Shown: positions 38,096 to 47,789, numbered from the stretch's first letter. The stretch is 64,000 nt of DNA from Cylindrospermopsis curvispora GIHE-G1 (GCF_014489415.1 NZ_CP060822.1:3643501-3707500), one strand, 5' to 3'. Translations and numbers: made by a program. Notes: generated by a model from the letters alone, not told the origin.

Positions 38096-39448
38096 TTGGT
38101 TAAGCATGTGAGTCATACTACTAAAGAACTGCGTAATTTCATTATTTTTTGGCTAGGACAATCTGTATCAGAGATTGGGAATCGTTTAACAGGATTTGGG
38201 TTAGGAATCTGGGTCTATCAAAATACTCATGAGGTTGCCGGATTAAGCTTAGTTGTTTTTTTTACAACCCTGCCTGGGGTATTAATCACCCCTTTTGTTG
38301 GTGCATTAGTAGACAGATGGAATCGCAAATGGACCATAATCTTTAGTGACCTAGCTGCAGCTACTGTAACGCTAACGCTTATAGTGCTTCTACTAACAAA
38401 CAATTTACAGGTTTGGCATACCTACATAACGGCATTTTGCACTTCAGTGTGCGGTTCTTTTCAAATGATTGCCAAAGGTGCAGCTTTGCCAATGATGGTT
38501 AAGAAACACCAGATAGGGAGAGCAAATGGGTTAATTCACTTTAGTACAGCTTTGGGACAACTAACGGCACCAATTTTAGCGGGAATACTCCTCGCTAGTA
38601 TACAAATCCAGGGGTTACTGATGGTTGACTTATGTTCCTATTTTGTGGGACTACTTACTCTTTTGATTATTGATATTCCTCAACCGGAACCCATAATTGA
38701 ATCAAATCAGAGTGTGAGAGTTAATACGATTATTCACGATATTGCTTATGGTTGGAATGCCGTTGTCGAGAATAATACTTTATTAATTTTGCTAGCATTC
38801 ATGAGCATTCATTTCTTAGTAGATGGTATGACAACGGTTTTGATAAACCCTCTAGTTTTATCATTTTCTTCCACTCAGAGTTTTAGTGTTATTATGTCAA
38901 TAGCTGCTTGTGGAATGGTAGGTGGTAGTTTAAGCATGACCCTTTGGGGAGGAGGTAAAAAACATACTTCTACTCTGTTTACTTTTACGGCATTAAATGG
39001 TGTAGGATTGGTAATTGCGGGATTTTCCCCTTCTATTCCCATTATTGCACTTGGTCTTTTTATATCATTTTTCTCATTACCAATTACTCTTAGCACCAAT
39101 AGCACGATTTGGCAGTCTAGTGTTAATGGCAATATTCAAGGTCGTGTTCTTTCTTTATTTAACACAGTAATAGGGTTAGCATTAGCTATTGGTAATCTAA
39201 CTGCTAGTCCTTTGAGCGACGATTTGTTTGAACCGATGTTATTAGAAGGTGGTTTACTATCTACTAGTATGGGGTCAATTATAGGGACTGGTGAAGGAAG
39301 GGGGATTGGACTTTTGATAATTATGGCGGGAATGATACTATTTTTTCTCTCTATTATCTTATATATCCATTTAAAGCAGAAAGATAAAAATTTAAGGACC
39401 AACAATGAGTTTAGCATTTCCGCTAAGGAAGTTGTGAAAGATTCATAA
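38096..39448 (+). CDS. MFS efflux transporter, 450 aa (copy A)
   Basis: About twelve membrane helices. The loop sequence GALVDRWNRKWTIIFSDLAAA after helix 2 is the MFS motif A of the MefA/macrolide-efflux-like group, and ASPLSDDLFEPMLLEGG near the end matches the gene on the opposite strand. The start is a TTG at 38096 with GGGAAG about eleven bases upstream; a GTG at 38108 is an alternative. It likely exports a hydrophobic small molecule. It is convergent with copy B with eight bases between them. Confidence 0.85.
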   Translation: MVKHVSHTTKELRNFIIFWLGQSVSEIGNRLTGFGLGIWVYQNTHEVAGLSLVVFFTTLPGVLITPFVGALVDRWNRKWTIIFSDLAAATVTLTLIVLLLTNNLQVWHTYITAFCTSVCGSFQMIAKGAALPMMVKKHQIGRANGLIHFSTALGQLTAPILAGILLASIQIQGLLMVDLCSYFVGLLTLLIIDIPQPEPIIESNQSVRVNTIIHDIAYGWNAVVENNTLLILLAFMSIHFLVDGMTTVLINPLVLSFSSTQSFSVIMSIAACGMVGGSLSMTLWGGGKKHTSTLFTFTALNGVGLVIAGFSPSIPIIALGLFISFFSLPITLSTNSTIWQSSVNGNIQGRVLSLFNTVIGLALAIGNLTASPLSDDLFEPMLLEGGLLSTSMGSIIGTGEGRGIGLLIIMAGMILFFLSIILYIHLKQKDKNLRTNNEFSISAKEVVKDS

Positions 39449-39455
39449 GCGTTTT

Positions 39456-40751
39456 TTACTCAGCAAGTTCTAATTGGCGAATTCTAGGATGTTGGGAAGC
39501 AATGATGGCAGTTGTTGTAATGAAGCAACCAACTATTACAAACAAAAGTCCAGTACCACGACCAGGACCAGTACCTATTAACTGGCCTATAAATGCTTTT
39601 GACCAAGTGCCATCAAATCCCATTAATGGTTCAAATACATAGTCAGATAGGGGTGCGGCAACTATGGATGCTAAAGGTGTTGCAGCGCTTGAAATTGCAC
39701 CAGTTAGAGCAAAGACTCTTCCCTGTAAGTTTTCAGCAACTCTTGTTTGGAAGAGAATTTGAATCATGCCATTAATGAAGGGGGTATTAAAGAAAAATAG
39801 TATGGTGCCAATATACATTTGCAGTAACGAGGGACGTGAACCGCCAATGGCTATAGCCATTCCGCTCAATGACATAGCTATCAGAATTGTGGTAATTAAG
39901 TTTTGCCATTGGTATTTCCAACTACTCATCAATAGGGATCCCAAAATCATACCAATACCACTAAGAAACACGATTTTTCCCAGTTCAGATGGGGTAGTTA
40001 GACTCAGAGCCAAAGGATAAAATAGTACAGTCACGAAGCCAATTGAAAATTGATAAACTGTCAAAATAATCACAAGACTTGTTAGTCCAGGACATTTGAT
40101 CAAATAAGTCCAACCATCCGTAACGTCTCGCCATAAAACATGCCATAAAAAGGATATACTTGGTTGGTAATTGTTTTCCTCAGTCCGATGGATTTTCTCA
40201 CCAAACTTGACTGATATCAGAGTGGTTAGGGCAATTAATAATCCTAGAAAATCAATTGTTAAAATCCCTTGTAGATGGATTACATCCAAAATTGCACCTG
40301 CAATTAAAGGTCCGACAATCTGCTGAATCCCCATAGATAGTTGTACCATCCCGCTGGCTCTTGATAGTTCTTCTGCGGGAACCAAAGAGGTAATGGCGGC
40401 TTTATACGCAGGGTTACTGAATGTGCCAATTATGGAGGCAAAAATGTTGATTAAATAAATTTGCCAGATTTCTATCTGACCAATAGTCGCAATAATCAAC
40501 AAACTTAGAGTCAGTACTCCTATAATAATGTGAGCAATAATCATTGTCATGCGTCGATCCCATTTATCCACCAAGGTTCCTGCTACAGGGGAAATAATGA
40601 TCGGTGGTATGGTGCAAGTTAGCATGAGTAAGGCGAACTGTGTGGCTGAACCTGTTTGCCTAAATACAGATATATTGAGAGCAAAACTGGTCATAGAGAT
40701 ACCAATCAGGTAAAATAGTTGTCCCAGCCAAATTATTCTGAAAATAAACAT
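39456..40751 (-). CDS. MFS efflux transporter, 431 aa (copy B)
   Basis: Same subfamily as the converging gene. TMD-2/3 loop GTLVDKWDRRMTMIIAH (motif A) and the C-terminal AAPLSDYVFEPLMGFDG with SKAFIGQLIGTGPGRGTGLLF parallel those of copy A, including the glycine-rich GTGxGRGxGLL stretch. About twelve helices. Paralogy with copy A points to an old inverted duplication. It sits at the edge of the NRPS locus, so export of a pathway product is possible but not shown. Confidence 0.85.
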   Translation of the reverse strand: MFIFRIIWLGQLFYLIGISMTSFALNISVFRQTGSATQFALLMLTCTIPPIIISPVAGTLVDKWDRRMTMIIAHIIIGVLTLSLLIIATIGQIEIWQIYLINIFASIIGTFSNPAYKAAITSLVPAEELSRASGMVQLSMGIQQIVGPLIAGAILDVIHLQGILTIDFLGLLIALTTLISVKFGEKIHRTEENNYQPSISFLWHVLWRDVTDGWTYLIKCPGLTSLVIILTVYQFSIGFVTVLFYPLALSLTTPSELGKIVFLSGIGMILGSLLMSSWKYQWQNLITTILIAMSLSGMAIAIGGSRPSLLQMYIGTILFFFNTPFINGMIQILFQTRVAENLQGRVFALTGAISSAATPLASIVAAPLSDYVFEPLMGFDGTWSKAFIGQLIGTGPGRGTGLLFVIVGCFITTTAIIASQHPRIRQLELAE

Positions 40752-40960
40752 GTTGAAATAAACGCAGTGAATTTTGCTCGAATACTGTTATGATGGTTGT
40801 CTATTATCGGGTATGAGGATATTTTTGCCCTTTCACCGTTTTAGGGGATGGTGAGGTACACCTCTTTTGTAATTTACCAGTGGGAGAACTGCTATACAAG
40901 TTTTATGAGTGTAAACCACTAAACTAGTATAACTCAATAACTCAAAAATAACCCATTCAA

Positions 40961-42628
40961 ATGAGTAAATTTAAACCACAAGCAGTGTCACAGTTTTGGG
41001 CGATCGCCAAACTTTATTGGTTAGAAGGTGAAAAACGACCTGCAATCGTTCTACTTCTGCTAATGGGTATTTTGCTATTAGGTAACACCCAAGTTAAGGT
41101 CTTTTTAAATGGTATTCAAGGAGACTTAATTTCTGCCTTGTCATCTCGCGACAGTAACAGATTTTGGCAAGGTATAGGAGTTGCTTTTTTAGGCATTATT
41201 CTGTTTGGATGTTTAAACTCTGCCTATGGTTATCTGCGAGAGATGATAAATATATATTGGCGCAGATGGTTAACAGCTCATTTTCTTGGTGAATATTTTC
41301 GGGATCGTGCTTTTTATGAGTTGAACAATTTTGATAAAGAGATTGATAACCCAGATCAACGCATTTCTGAAGACATTACCAATTTTTGTCAACAATCGGT
41401 TCAATTTTTAGTCAACTGTCTGGAGTCAATTTTTGTAGTAGTTGCTTTTAGTTTTATTCTGTGGTCAATTTCGCCAAATCTAGTTTTAGTCTTAATTATT
41501 TATTCCCTACTAGCCTATACAATTACTATAGCTTTTTATGGCAAGAAATTAACTAGGCTAAACATTGAGCAGCTAAGAAAAGAGGCAGATTTTCGTTTCA
41601 GTTTAATTCGCATCCGAGAAAATTCTGAATCCATAGCCTTTTACAATGGAATTTTGCCAGAATCAAGGAAAGTTAAAGAGATATTTAACCTGGCATTTAA
41701 AAATTTTCAGAAACTAATTCTTTGGTCAGAAATATACCTAAATATTTTTAAATATCAATTTGGTTATCTTCCCTGGATTATTCCGGCATTAATTTTGGGT
41801 CAACAAGTGCTATCAGGTGATATTGAAGTGGGGAAGGTTACAGAAGCTGGAGGTGCCTTTGGCCAGGTAGCATTCTCAGTCAATTTGATTATGTATCAAT
41901 TTGAGAAATTTACAAAATTTGCCGCAGCAATTAATCGCTTGTATGTCTTTCATGAATATTTCCAAAGTCCAAAAAAAACAAATCCTGACAGAAATCAAAT
42001 TCGCATCACCAAAGATAATTATTTAGGTTTTAGAAATCTAACTTTATACACTCCTAACTACGAAAAAATCCTGTTTGAAAATTTTTCCTTGGAACTTCAA
42101 CCCAATCAAAGCCTTTTGATTATGGGGGATAGTGGTTGTGGAAAAAGTTCTTTGTTGCGAGCATTAGCGGGATTATGGAAATCAGGAAGCGGCGAAATTG
42201 TCCGTCCTGAACTATCAGAAATTTTATTTTTGCCTCAGCGTCCTTACATGATTTTAGGCACTCTCAGAGAACAGCTAATTTATCCATATAACCACACTGA
42301 TATTAGTGATGAAGAACTTTATCAAGTAGTTGAAAAAGTTGGTTTATCCTACCTGATAGAAAGATTTGGAGGTTTAAATAGAGAGCAAGATTGGAGTGAA
42401 ATTCTTTCCCTGGGGGAACAGCAAAGATTAGCCTTTGGCAGACTTTTAGTTGCCAAACCCAAATATGTTATTTTAGACGAAGCTACCAGTGCTTTAGATT
42501 TAAAAAATGAAGAAAAGTTGTACAATTTTTTGATAAGTATGAATACAACCTTTGTTAGTGTTGGACATCGACCCACCCTAAAAAAATTCCATCAAGTAGT
42601 TATTAACATGTCAGGAGATTCCCCATGA
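40961..42628 (+). CDS. fused ABC exporter (PF06472/SbmA-YddA type), 555 aa
   Basis: An N-terminal membrane domain of the ABC_membrane_2 type (about residues 20-320) with the diagnostic DNPDQRISEDITNF stretch is followed by a nucleotide-binding domain: Walker A GDSGCGKSS (about 389), signature LSLGEQQR (about 482), Walker B YVILDEATSAL, and a switch histidine in SVGHRP. Related half-transporters carry peptides or fatty-acyl compounds and act as dimers. Its ATGA overlap with the next glycosyltransferase and its place next to the NRPS genes make it the likely lipopeptide exporter. Confidence 0.88.
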   Translation: MSKFKPQAVSQFWAIAKLYWLEGEKRPAIVLLLLMGILLLGNTQVKVFLNGIQGDLISALSSRDSNRFWQGIGVAFLGIILFGCLNSAYGYLREMINIYWRRWLTAHFLGEYFRDRAFYELNNFDKEIDNPDQRISEDITNFCQQSVQFLVNCLESIFVVVAFSFILWSISPNLVLVLIIYSLLAYTITIAFYGKKLTRLNIEQLRKEADFRFSLIRIRENSESIAFYNGILPESRKVKEIFNLAFKNFQKLILWSEIYLNIFKYQFGYLPWIIPALILGQQVLSGDIEVGKVTEAGGAFGQVAFSVNLIMYQFEKFTKFAAAINRLYVFHEYFQSPKKTNPDRNQIRITKDNYLGFRNLTLYTPNYEKILFENFSLELQPNQSLLIMGDSGCGKSSLLRALAGLWKSGSGEIVRPELSEILFLPQRPYMILGTLREQLIYPYNHTDISDEELYQVVEKVGLSYLIERFGGLNREQDWSEILSLGEQQRLAFGRLLVAKPKYVILDEATSALDLKNEEKLYNFLISMNTTFVSVGHRPTLKKFHQVVINMSGDSP

Positions 42629-43833
42629 GTCGTGTAATGTTCTTCAATGTTTCAGCACCGGGCCATATCATCCCAACTTTTGGACTGGTTAAAGAATTAA
42701 TTAACAGAGGCGAAGAGGTAATTTACTATGAAGTACCTAGCTTTGAAGGAGAAATATTATCCTTTGGTGCCAAGTTTCGCCCTTATCCAACCCTAAATCC
42801 TGAAACAGCGCCACCTGCAGAAAATGAAATGTCTTTAGTTCCCTCGTTAATCTGGTGTGCCCATCAGATGCTCCCAGAATTAATAGAGTCTGTGAGTAAA
42901 GAGAAACCAGATTATATTATTCATGATTCCCTATGTCTTTGGGGGAGATTATTGGGGCAAATTCTCAATATTCCCGCCATAAATTCTATCTCTACAGCTG
43001 CTTTTACCCCCCAAACATTTTATGAATGTCCGTGGTTGAGAAAAAAACTGCCCTTTTTTTTAAAACAAGCTGCAGAGGGTATGAAATATTATCGAAAATA
43101 CCAAAAAGAATTGCGGTTAACCTATGGACTGCCACCAATTAAGTTTGTAGATACATTTACCAATATTGAACCGTTAAACTTATGTTACTTGCCAGTAGAA
43201 CTGCAACCCTATCACTATAAGTTTAATCAGTTTAGTCAGCAATTTCATTTCGTTGGACCTTGTAACCTTATAAGGGGTATCGAATTTGATTTTCCTTTGG
43301 AAAAACTACAAAAGGACAAGGTAATTCTTATTTCTTTTGGCACTGCTCACGATCCAGGAGTGAGATTCTATCAGAACTGTATTCAGGCATTTGGTAATAT
43401 TGATGCTCAAGTAGTAATGATATTAAGTCCTACCATAGATGTAAGTGTTTTGGGGGATATTCCCGAAAACTTTATCATCAGACCCAATGGCACGGTTCCT
43501 CAATTAAAAATTTTAGAACGTGCCAGTTTGTTTATTATGCACGGAGCAGCTGGTGGCACAAGAGAAGCTATTTCCTATTCAGTACCGATGATTGCAGTAC
43601 CACAAACCTATGAGCAGGAAATTATTTCTCGTCGTATTGAGGAGCAGGGTGCAGGAATTATGATGTTTTTAAAAGACAGTACGGTAGAAAATCTACGACA
43701 AACTGCACAGCAACTTTTAACTAATAATTCTTTTAGAGTTAATCTTCGTCGATTGGGCGATGCCTGTCATGCTGCTGGTGGAGTTAAAAGGGCAGTGGAT
43801 GAAATTTGGCATTACATGACAAGCAAGCTATAA
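42625..43833 (+). CDS. MGT-type glycosyltransferase (GT1), 402 aa
   Basis: The N-terminus MFFNVSAPGHIIPTFGLVKEL is typical of GT1 macrolide/antibiotic glycosyltransferases. The C-terminal donor site reads FIMHGAAGGTREAISYSVPM (about 307-327), a relaxed version of the HGG pattern, followed by VPQTYEQEIISRRIEE. ISFGTAHDPG marks the start of the donor domain. It would attach a sugar to the lipopeptide in the cytosol before export. It overlaps the ABC exporter by four bases. A 123-bp stretch of this gene (43453-43575) is copied exactly at 45635-45757. Confidence 0.88.
   Translation: MSRVMFFNVSAPGHIIPTFGLVKELINRGEEVIYYEVPSFEGEILSFGAKFRPYPTLNPETAPPAENEMSLVPSLIWCAHQMLPELIESVSKEKPDYIIHDSLCLWGRLLGQILNIPAINSISTAAFTPQTFYECPWLRKKLPFFLKQAAEGMKYYRKYQKELRLTYGLPPIKFVDTFTNIEPLNLCYLPVELQPYHYKFNQFSQQFHFVGPCNLIRGIEFDFPLEKLQKDKVILISFGTAHDPGVRFYQNCIQAFGNIDAQVVMILSPTIDVSVLGDIPENFIIRPNGTVPQLKILERASLFIMHGAAGGTREAISYSVPMIAVPQTYEQEIISRRIEEQGAGIMMFLKDSTVENLRQTAQQLLTNNSFRVNLRRLGDACHAAGGVKRAVDEIWHYMTSKL
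43453..43575 (+). repeat. source of an exact 123-bp duplication
   Basis: This internal part of the GT1 gene, from GGGGATATTCCC to GCTATTTCC and coding GDIPENF to REAIS including the donor-site histidine, is identical base for base to 45635-45757. The flanks differ at both sides. Confidence 0.95.
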
Positions 43834-43878
43834 CTCCCAATTAAAAATTGTCTGCTATTGTCTGCTCATGATTGATTT

Positions 43879-44943
43879 CTAGTTCCAGCGGCTAACATTT
43901 TTGGTAAAAATCTCTTTCAAAATATCAGTTATTGTGTAACTTAGCTCCCAACGAGGATAATGATTTTTAAATTTTTGAACATCACTAATCCACCAAATGT
44001 GGTCGCCTATGCGGTTCACTTCTATGTATTGCCAGTTCAGCTTTTTGTCAGTAATTGCTTGGCAGTGCTGAACCGCTTCCAACATTGAGCAATTACTAAA
44101 ACGACTTCCACCTATGTTGTATACTTCACCAACTCGCGGGTTTTGGTAAAAATGGTAAAAAGCATTTACTAAATCGTAGCTGTGGATATTATCACGAACC
44201 TGCTTGCCTTTGTAGCCAAGTATCTGATAAGGTTCGCCGGTCATTGTACATTTCATCAGGTAAGATAAAAAGCCGTGTAGTTGAGTACCAGAGTGGCTTG
44301 GTCCTGTCAAACATCCCCCTCGAAATGCAACGGTCTTCATGTTGAAATAGCGTCCATATTCCTGCACTAGTACGTCCGCCGCTAACTTTGAAGCTCCAAA
44401 CAAAGAGTGCATAGAATGATCTATACTCATGTTTTCATCAATTCCTTGGTAGTACGGATGGGTTTGGTTAATTTCCCAGCGCAGTTCTTCTTCTAGTAAC
44501 GGTAAGCGATTCGGAGTATCTCCATAGACTTTGTTGGTCGAGCAAAAGATAAAGACCGCATCCGGAGAGTATTGCCGCATGTTTTCTAATAAAACTAAAG
44601 TGCCATTGGCATTGACGGAAAAGTCGGTATAGGGATCTTTAGCCGCCCAATCGTGGGATGGTTGAGCCGCAGTGTGAATGATCAAACCAATATCTGTACC
44701 ATAGGTTTTAAAGATGTTGGATATGCTTTCGGAAGCCCGAATATCAACGTTATGGTGAATGTATTGATCACCATATTCCTCTAAAAGGCGATCACGATTC
44801 CATTCGGTTGAAGCACCTTCTCCAAAGAAAAAAGAGCGCATATTGTTATCAATGCCAACCACGCTAAATCCACGCTTGCAGAAAAATCGAACTGATTCAG
44901 AACCAATTAATCCAGCTGAACCTGTTACTAAAACGATCGTCAT
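43879..44943 (-). CDS. extended SDR, CDP-paratose/tyvelose 2-epimerase-like nucleotide-sugar enzyme, 354 aa
   Basis: The start is the ATG at 44943, giving [18 protein letters not shown], with GAGGGA nine bases upstream; a longer frame to 45003 adds 20 unlikely residues. The NAD motif GSAGLIG is at the N-terminus. [19 protein letters not shown] and [14 protein letters not shown] are shared with the CDP-tyvelose/paratose epimerase-like group. The usual YxxxK has Phe182 instead of Tyr (SLFGASK, Lys186 present), which I recall as a subgroup feature. It probably makes or modifies a nucleotide sugar for the glycosyltransferases around it. Confidence 0.8.
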   Translation of the reverse strand: MTIVLVTGSAGLIGSESVRFFCKRGFSVVGIDNNMRSFFFGEGASTEWNRDRLLEEYGDQYIHHNVDIRASESISNIFKTYGTDIGLIIHTAAQPSHDWAAKDPYTDFSVNANGTLVLLENMRQYSPDAVFIFCSTNKVYGDTPNRLPLLEEELRWEINQTHPYYQGIDENMSIDHSMHSLFGASKLAADVLVQEYGRYFNMKTVAFRGGCLTGPSHSGTQLHGFLSYLMKCTMTGEPYQILGYKGKQVRDNIHSYDLVNAFYHFYQNPRVGEVYNIGGSRFSNCSMLEAVQHCQAITDKKLNWQYIEVNRIGDHIWWISDVQKFKNHYPRWELSYTITDILKEIFTKNVSRWN

Positions 44944-45096
44944 GATTATTATCCCTCTAAATGTATCAGACACTGTTACATTACATTTCATCGAGCCACC
45001 CAATCGGCGATCGCCTTAAAATTTATCGCATTATACCGCTCTTTCACTCCCAGGAACTATCATGAAATTAAACCAGAATAAAAATGAGGAAGCTCT

Positions 45097-45351
45097 ATGC
45101 CCTTACAGTTAACCATTACCTACCCTGATACCTTTCCTGATGCTTTAGGTAGCACCAAAGAGCAATTTGAGCAGGAGGCTAAATGGGCAATGGCAATCAA
45201 ACTTTTTGAAATGAAGCGGATTTCATCTGGTATGGCTGCTAGTTTATTAGGGGTAAACAGAACTACCTTTATAATGAAACTTGCTGATTACAATATTCCG
45301 CTTATTGACCTAACAGAAGAAGAATTATTATCTGATTTAGCAAATGCCTAA
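45097..45351 (+). CDS. UPF0175-family antitoxin
   Basis: 84 residues. The core EAKWAMAIKLFEMKRISSGMAASLLGVNRTTF is the UPF0175 helix-turn-helix, and the C-terminal LADYNIPLIDLTEEELLSDL is the toxin-binding tail. It pairs with DUF3368 PIN-type toxins. The stop overlaps the toxin start by eight bases (AATGCCTAA). GAGGAAG precedes the ATG. The toxin beside it is broken, so the antitoxin is now solitary. Confidence 0.85.
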   Translation: MPLQLTITYPDTFPDALGSTKEQFEQEAKWAMAIKLFEMKRISSGMAASLLGVNRTTFIMKLADYNIPLIDLTEEELLSDLANA

Positions 45352-45634
45352 AACCGAGAAAATCGTCATCAACACATCTCCCTTAATTGCCCTAGTTGCT
45401 GCTTGGGGTGATTTAACTATTTTATCATCATTATATGAAGAAATATTTGTCACTTTTGAAGTCTGTCAGGAAATTCTTCAAGGTGGGTCAGTAAACTTTG
45501 CCGTTTCTGAATTTAACCGTGCTAGTTGGCTAAATAAGCAAAGAATTCCTTTGACCATCACCCCCTTTCTCCTCAATTATTTGGATTTAGGGTAAGCATC
45601 CGTCATCCAGTTCGCTCTCGATAATAACCTAAAA
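45344..45634 (+). pseudogene. DUF3368 PIN-type toxin, interrupted
   Basis: The first 83 residues (IVINTSPLIALVAAWGDLTIL, FEVCQEILQGG, LDLG) match the PIN toxin family. A premature TAA replaces the Glu codon of the usual LDLGEASVIQ, although the frame then continues in the family pattern as ASVIQFALDNNL before running into the 123-bp glycosyltransferase copy at 45635. The last third, with the remaining PIN aspartates, is missing. Two lesions, nonsense and replacement, make it dead. Full-length relatives have about 160 residues. Confidence 0.88.
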
Positions 45635-45757
45635 GGGGATATTCCCGAAAACTTTATCATCAGACCCAATGGCACGGTTCCTCAATTAAAAATTTTAGAA
45701 CGTGCCAGTTTGTTTATTATGCACGGAGCAGCTGGTGGCACAAGAGAAGCTATTTCC
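45635..45757 (+). repeat. exact 123-bp copy of the glycosyltransferase gene inside the toxin remnant
   Basis: Identical to 43453-43575 and in the same reading frame as the toxin, so the frame after the nonsense codon reads through toxin and glycosyltransferase codons until the stop at about 45767. The GT copy lacks its own start and end. It replaces the 3' part of the toxin gene. Confidence 0.95.
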
Positions 45758-45761
45758 GGAG

Positions 45762-45887
45762 ATGTCTAATGAATGGGGTGAAAAAATGTTAGATAAGTTT
45801 CGCTATCGTCAAGCTTGTATGTGTCAACAAATCAGTTATGTTCATTGGATGGAAGATATTATGAGATGTTGGCATTTTCACCTTTGA
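45762..45887 (+). pseudogene. unidentified 41-codon remnant
   Basis: An open frame MSNEWGEKMLDKFRYRQACMCQ, continuing to WHFHL and a stop, lies just after the duplication. I do not recognise it; it may be the tail or head of another gene brought in with the rearrangement. The 45596-45913 stretch therefore holds only remnants. Confidence 0.25.
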
Positions 45888-45913
45888 TAGGAGTACTATC
45901 AATATTTCTGATA

Positions 45914-46951
45914 TTATCCCTGTGCAGTAGCAACTACAACCATATCAATCAAATGCAATTTCTTTAATGTTTCATTTTGATTTACCTGGTTCTCAAGTTC
46001 CAATATTTCCTCCACACTCTCAATTGGTTTAATTGGTCTATATAGTCGAGCTTGAATTTGCGGATATTCAATATATGTACCAACTTCCATAGTTTTATGT
46101 GTATAAAACTCAGAGTGGTAGGCTTCCCATTTATTCACAGCAAATAGAGGTGTTGTAGGTAGTTCATAATCTGCTGGTTTGGACTTAAATTCCTCTGGAA
46201 ATGTGTGCTGTAATTCGGGATTAAAAGGGTTACTTAGGATAGTTTGTAACAGTTCAAAAGGCATGTATCTAATTCCTAGTCCCGCAGCTGGACCATTTTC
46301 ACAAATTTGGGCAAATTCCGAGCGTTCAATCATAACGTGATGATGATTAAACTCTTTAGTGTCCCCCACGTGATAGAGAACAGGAGATTTACAAGCAAAT
46401 ATCACTAAAGAACCGTTGGGTTTCAAAAAATTATAAAAAGCAGCAATACTTTCCTGGATAACACTCAAAGAAATATGTTCAAAAATGTGGGAACAAACAA
46501 TCATGTCAAAAGGCCCATACTGAGCAATGTCTGGACTTTGCATGACATCATTTACAAGATAGACTTTCTCACTTTTGAGAGGTGATGTATGGGCTGATTT
46601 AAGCAAATTATTGTATTCCTCAGTGAGCCAAAAACTGTCATCTTTTAATTTTTCTAATAGTTCGTGGTGATTATTCAGTAGACATTGAGCAACTATGGAG
46701 GCGTGCAGAAATCTACGCTGGTCAGGTTCGACTAAAACAATCTTTTTAGCAGTCCAAAAACGTGGTAGTAATCTCCCTAAACCACATCCAGCATCCAGAA
46801 TAACCGCATCAGGAGTAATCAAGTCCTGAACGTTATTACCCCAAACTTCCTGATCTCTAGCTTTCCAAGCTTGATGAGCAATATCTGTGACCCACTGGTA
46901 TGGATCCACACTTTCATAGACTGTGGAAGTAATTTGCTCCATAATCTCCAT
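45914..46951 (-). CDS. SAM-dependent methyltransferase (class I), 345 aa
   Basis: The start is the ATG at 46951 (MEIMEQITSTVYE), with AGGT nine bases upstream; a longer frame would overlap the preceding gene. SAM motif I is AVILDAGCGLGRLLPRF (about residues 50-66) and the acidic motif II VLVEPDQRRF; PFDMIVCSHIFEHIS is motif IV. No DNA- or RNA-target domain is visible, so a small-molecule or sugar substrate is likely. It is the last gene of the - strand NRPS operon, 37 bp after the polyprenol-sugar transferase. It could O- or N-methylate the product or a sugar; not provable. Confidence 0.8.
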   Translation of the reverse strand: MEIMEQITSTVYESVDPYQWVTDIAHQAWKARDQEVWGNNVQDLITPDAVILDAGCGLGRLLPRFWTAKKIVLVEPDQRRFLHASIVAQCLLNNHHELLEKLKDDSFWLTEEYNNLLKSAHTSPLKSEKVYLVNDVMQSPDIAQYGPFDMIVCSHIFEHISLSVIQESIAAFYNFLKPNGSLVIFACKSPVLYHVGDTKEFNHHHVMIERSEFAQICENGPAAGLGIRYMPFELLQTILSNPFNPELQHTFPEEFKSKPADYELPTTPLFAVNKWEAYHSEFYTHKTMEVGTYIEYPQIQARLYRPIKPIESVEEILELENQVNQNETLKKLHLIDMVVVATAQG

Positions 46952-46988
46952 AATAATGTACCTAAATAAAACTCCAAGAAAACTTTGC

Positions 46989-47789
46989 CTAGTATACCAC
47001 ATGAAACCTAAGTCGCACTAAATGTATCAGGTATTCTATATACTGTCGCCAAGTCACTTTGCTTGCTCCTTCTTGACGTTCCTGAAACACATAGCCAACC
47101 TCAATAATATGGTTAATCTCACCTCGCCCCAGGACTTCAATTAAAATCTTATAGCCCAAAGGACTCATTAATTTCTGTGCGATCGCCTTTCGACGCACTA
47201 AGAAATAACCACTCATCGGATCGGAAACCCGACTGACGATATCAGGCAAAATCAGCAGTCCTAAAAATTGCGCTCCCCGTGACAAAAACCGCCTATGCCA
47301 TTGCCAATCACTGGTTCCACCTCCAGTTATATTACGACTGGCCACGGCAATATCTGCTTCTTGATCCATCGCTTTCAATAACTTGAGTAATACTTCTGGT
47401 GGATGCTGTAAATCACCATCAATTACTCCTAGTATTTCCCCTTGAGCTATCTGCCAACCTCTAATTACTGCTGTAGATAGGCCTCGTTCTCCCTGACGAC
47501 GTATCACCCGCAGACGGGGGTAATCTTTGGTTAGTTCCTGAGCAATTTCCCAGGTGCGATCATAGCTATCATCATCCACCACAATCAATTCGTAATTATC
47601 TACTAAGGCCTCATTGAGCAAATCACTCAAGAGATGGACCACTGCCAAAATGTTTTTGCTTTCGTTATAGGTCGGGATAACCAATGACAAATAAACTGGC
47701 TTAACTGATGATGAAACTTCCGACAATGCGGTAATTTCTAGGCTTCCAGAAGGGGCTAATACTAGGTCCTTACTGCTATTATTGGTCAT
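46989..47789 (-). CDS. GT2 polyprenol-phosphate sugar transferase (dolichol-phosphate mannosyltransferase-like)
   Basis: 266 residues from the ATG at 47789, whose TGA/ATG overlap with the GtrA stop (ATGA) fixes it better than an earlier ATG at 47816. The motifs are LSLVIPTYNESKNI, IVVDDDSYDRTWEIA and the metal site VIDGDLQHPPEVL, all Dpm1-like. VASRNITGGGTSDWQWHRRFLSRGA and SDPMSGYFLVRR are also family signatures. No long C-terminal membrane pair is seen, so it is a soluble-type enzyme that makes undecaprenyl-phosphate-linked sugar, presumably from GDP-mannose or UDP-glucose, on the cytoplasmic face. Confidence 0.88.
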   Translation of the reverse strand: MTNNSSKDLVLAPSGSLEITALSEVSSSVKPVYLSLVIPTYNESKNILAVVHLLSDLLNEALVDNYELIVVDDDSYDRTWEIAQELTKDYPRLRVIRRQGERGLSTAVIRGWQIAQGEILGVIDGDLQHPPEVLLKLLKAMDQEADIAVASRNITGGGTSDWQWHRRFLSRGAQFLGLLILPDIVSRVSDPMSGYFLVRRKAIAQKLMSPLGYKILIEVLGRGEINHIIEVGYVFQERQEGASKVTWRQYIEYLIHLVRLRFHVVY

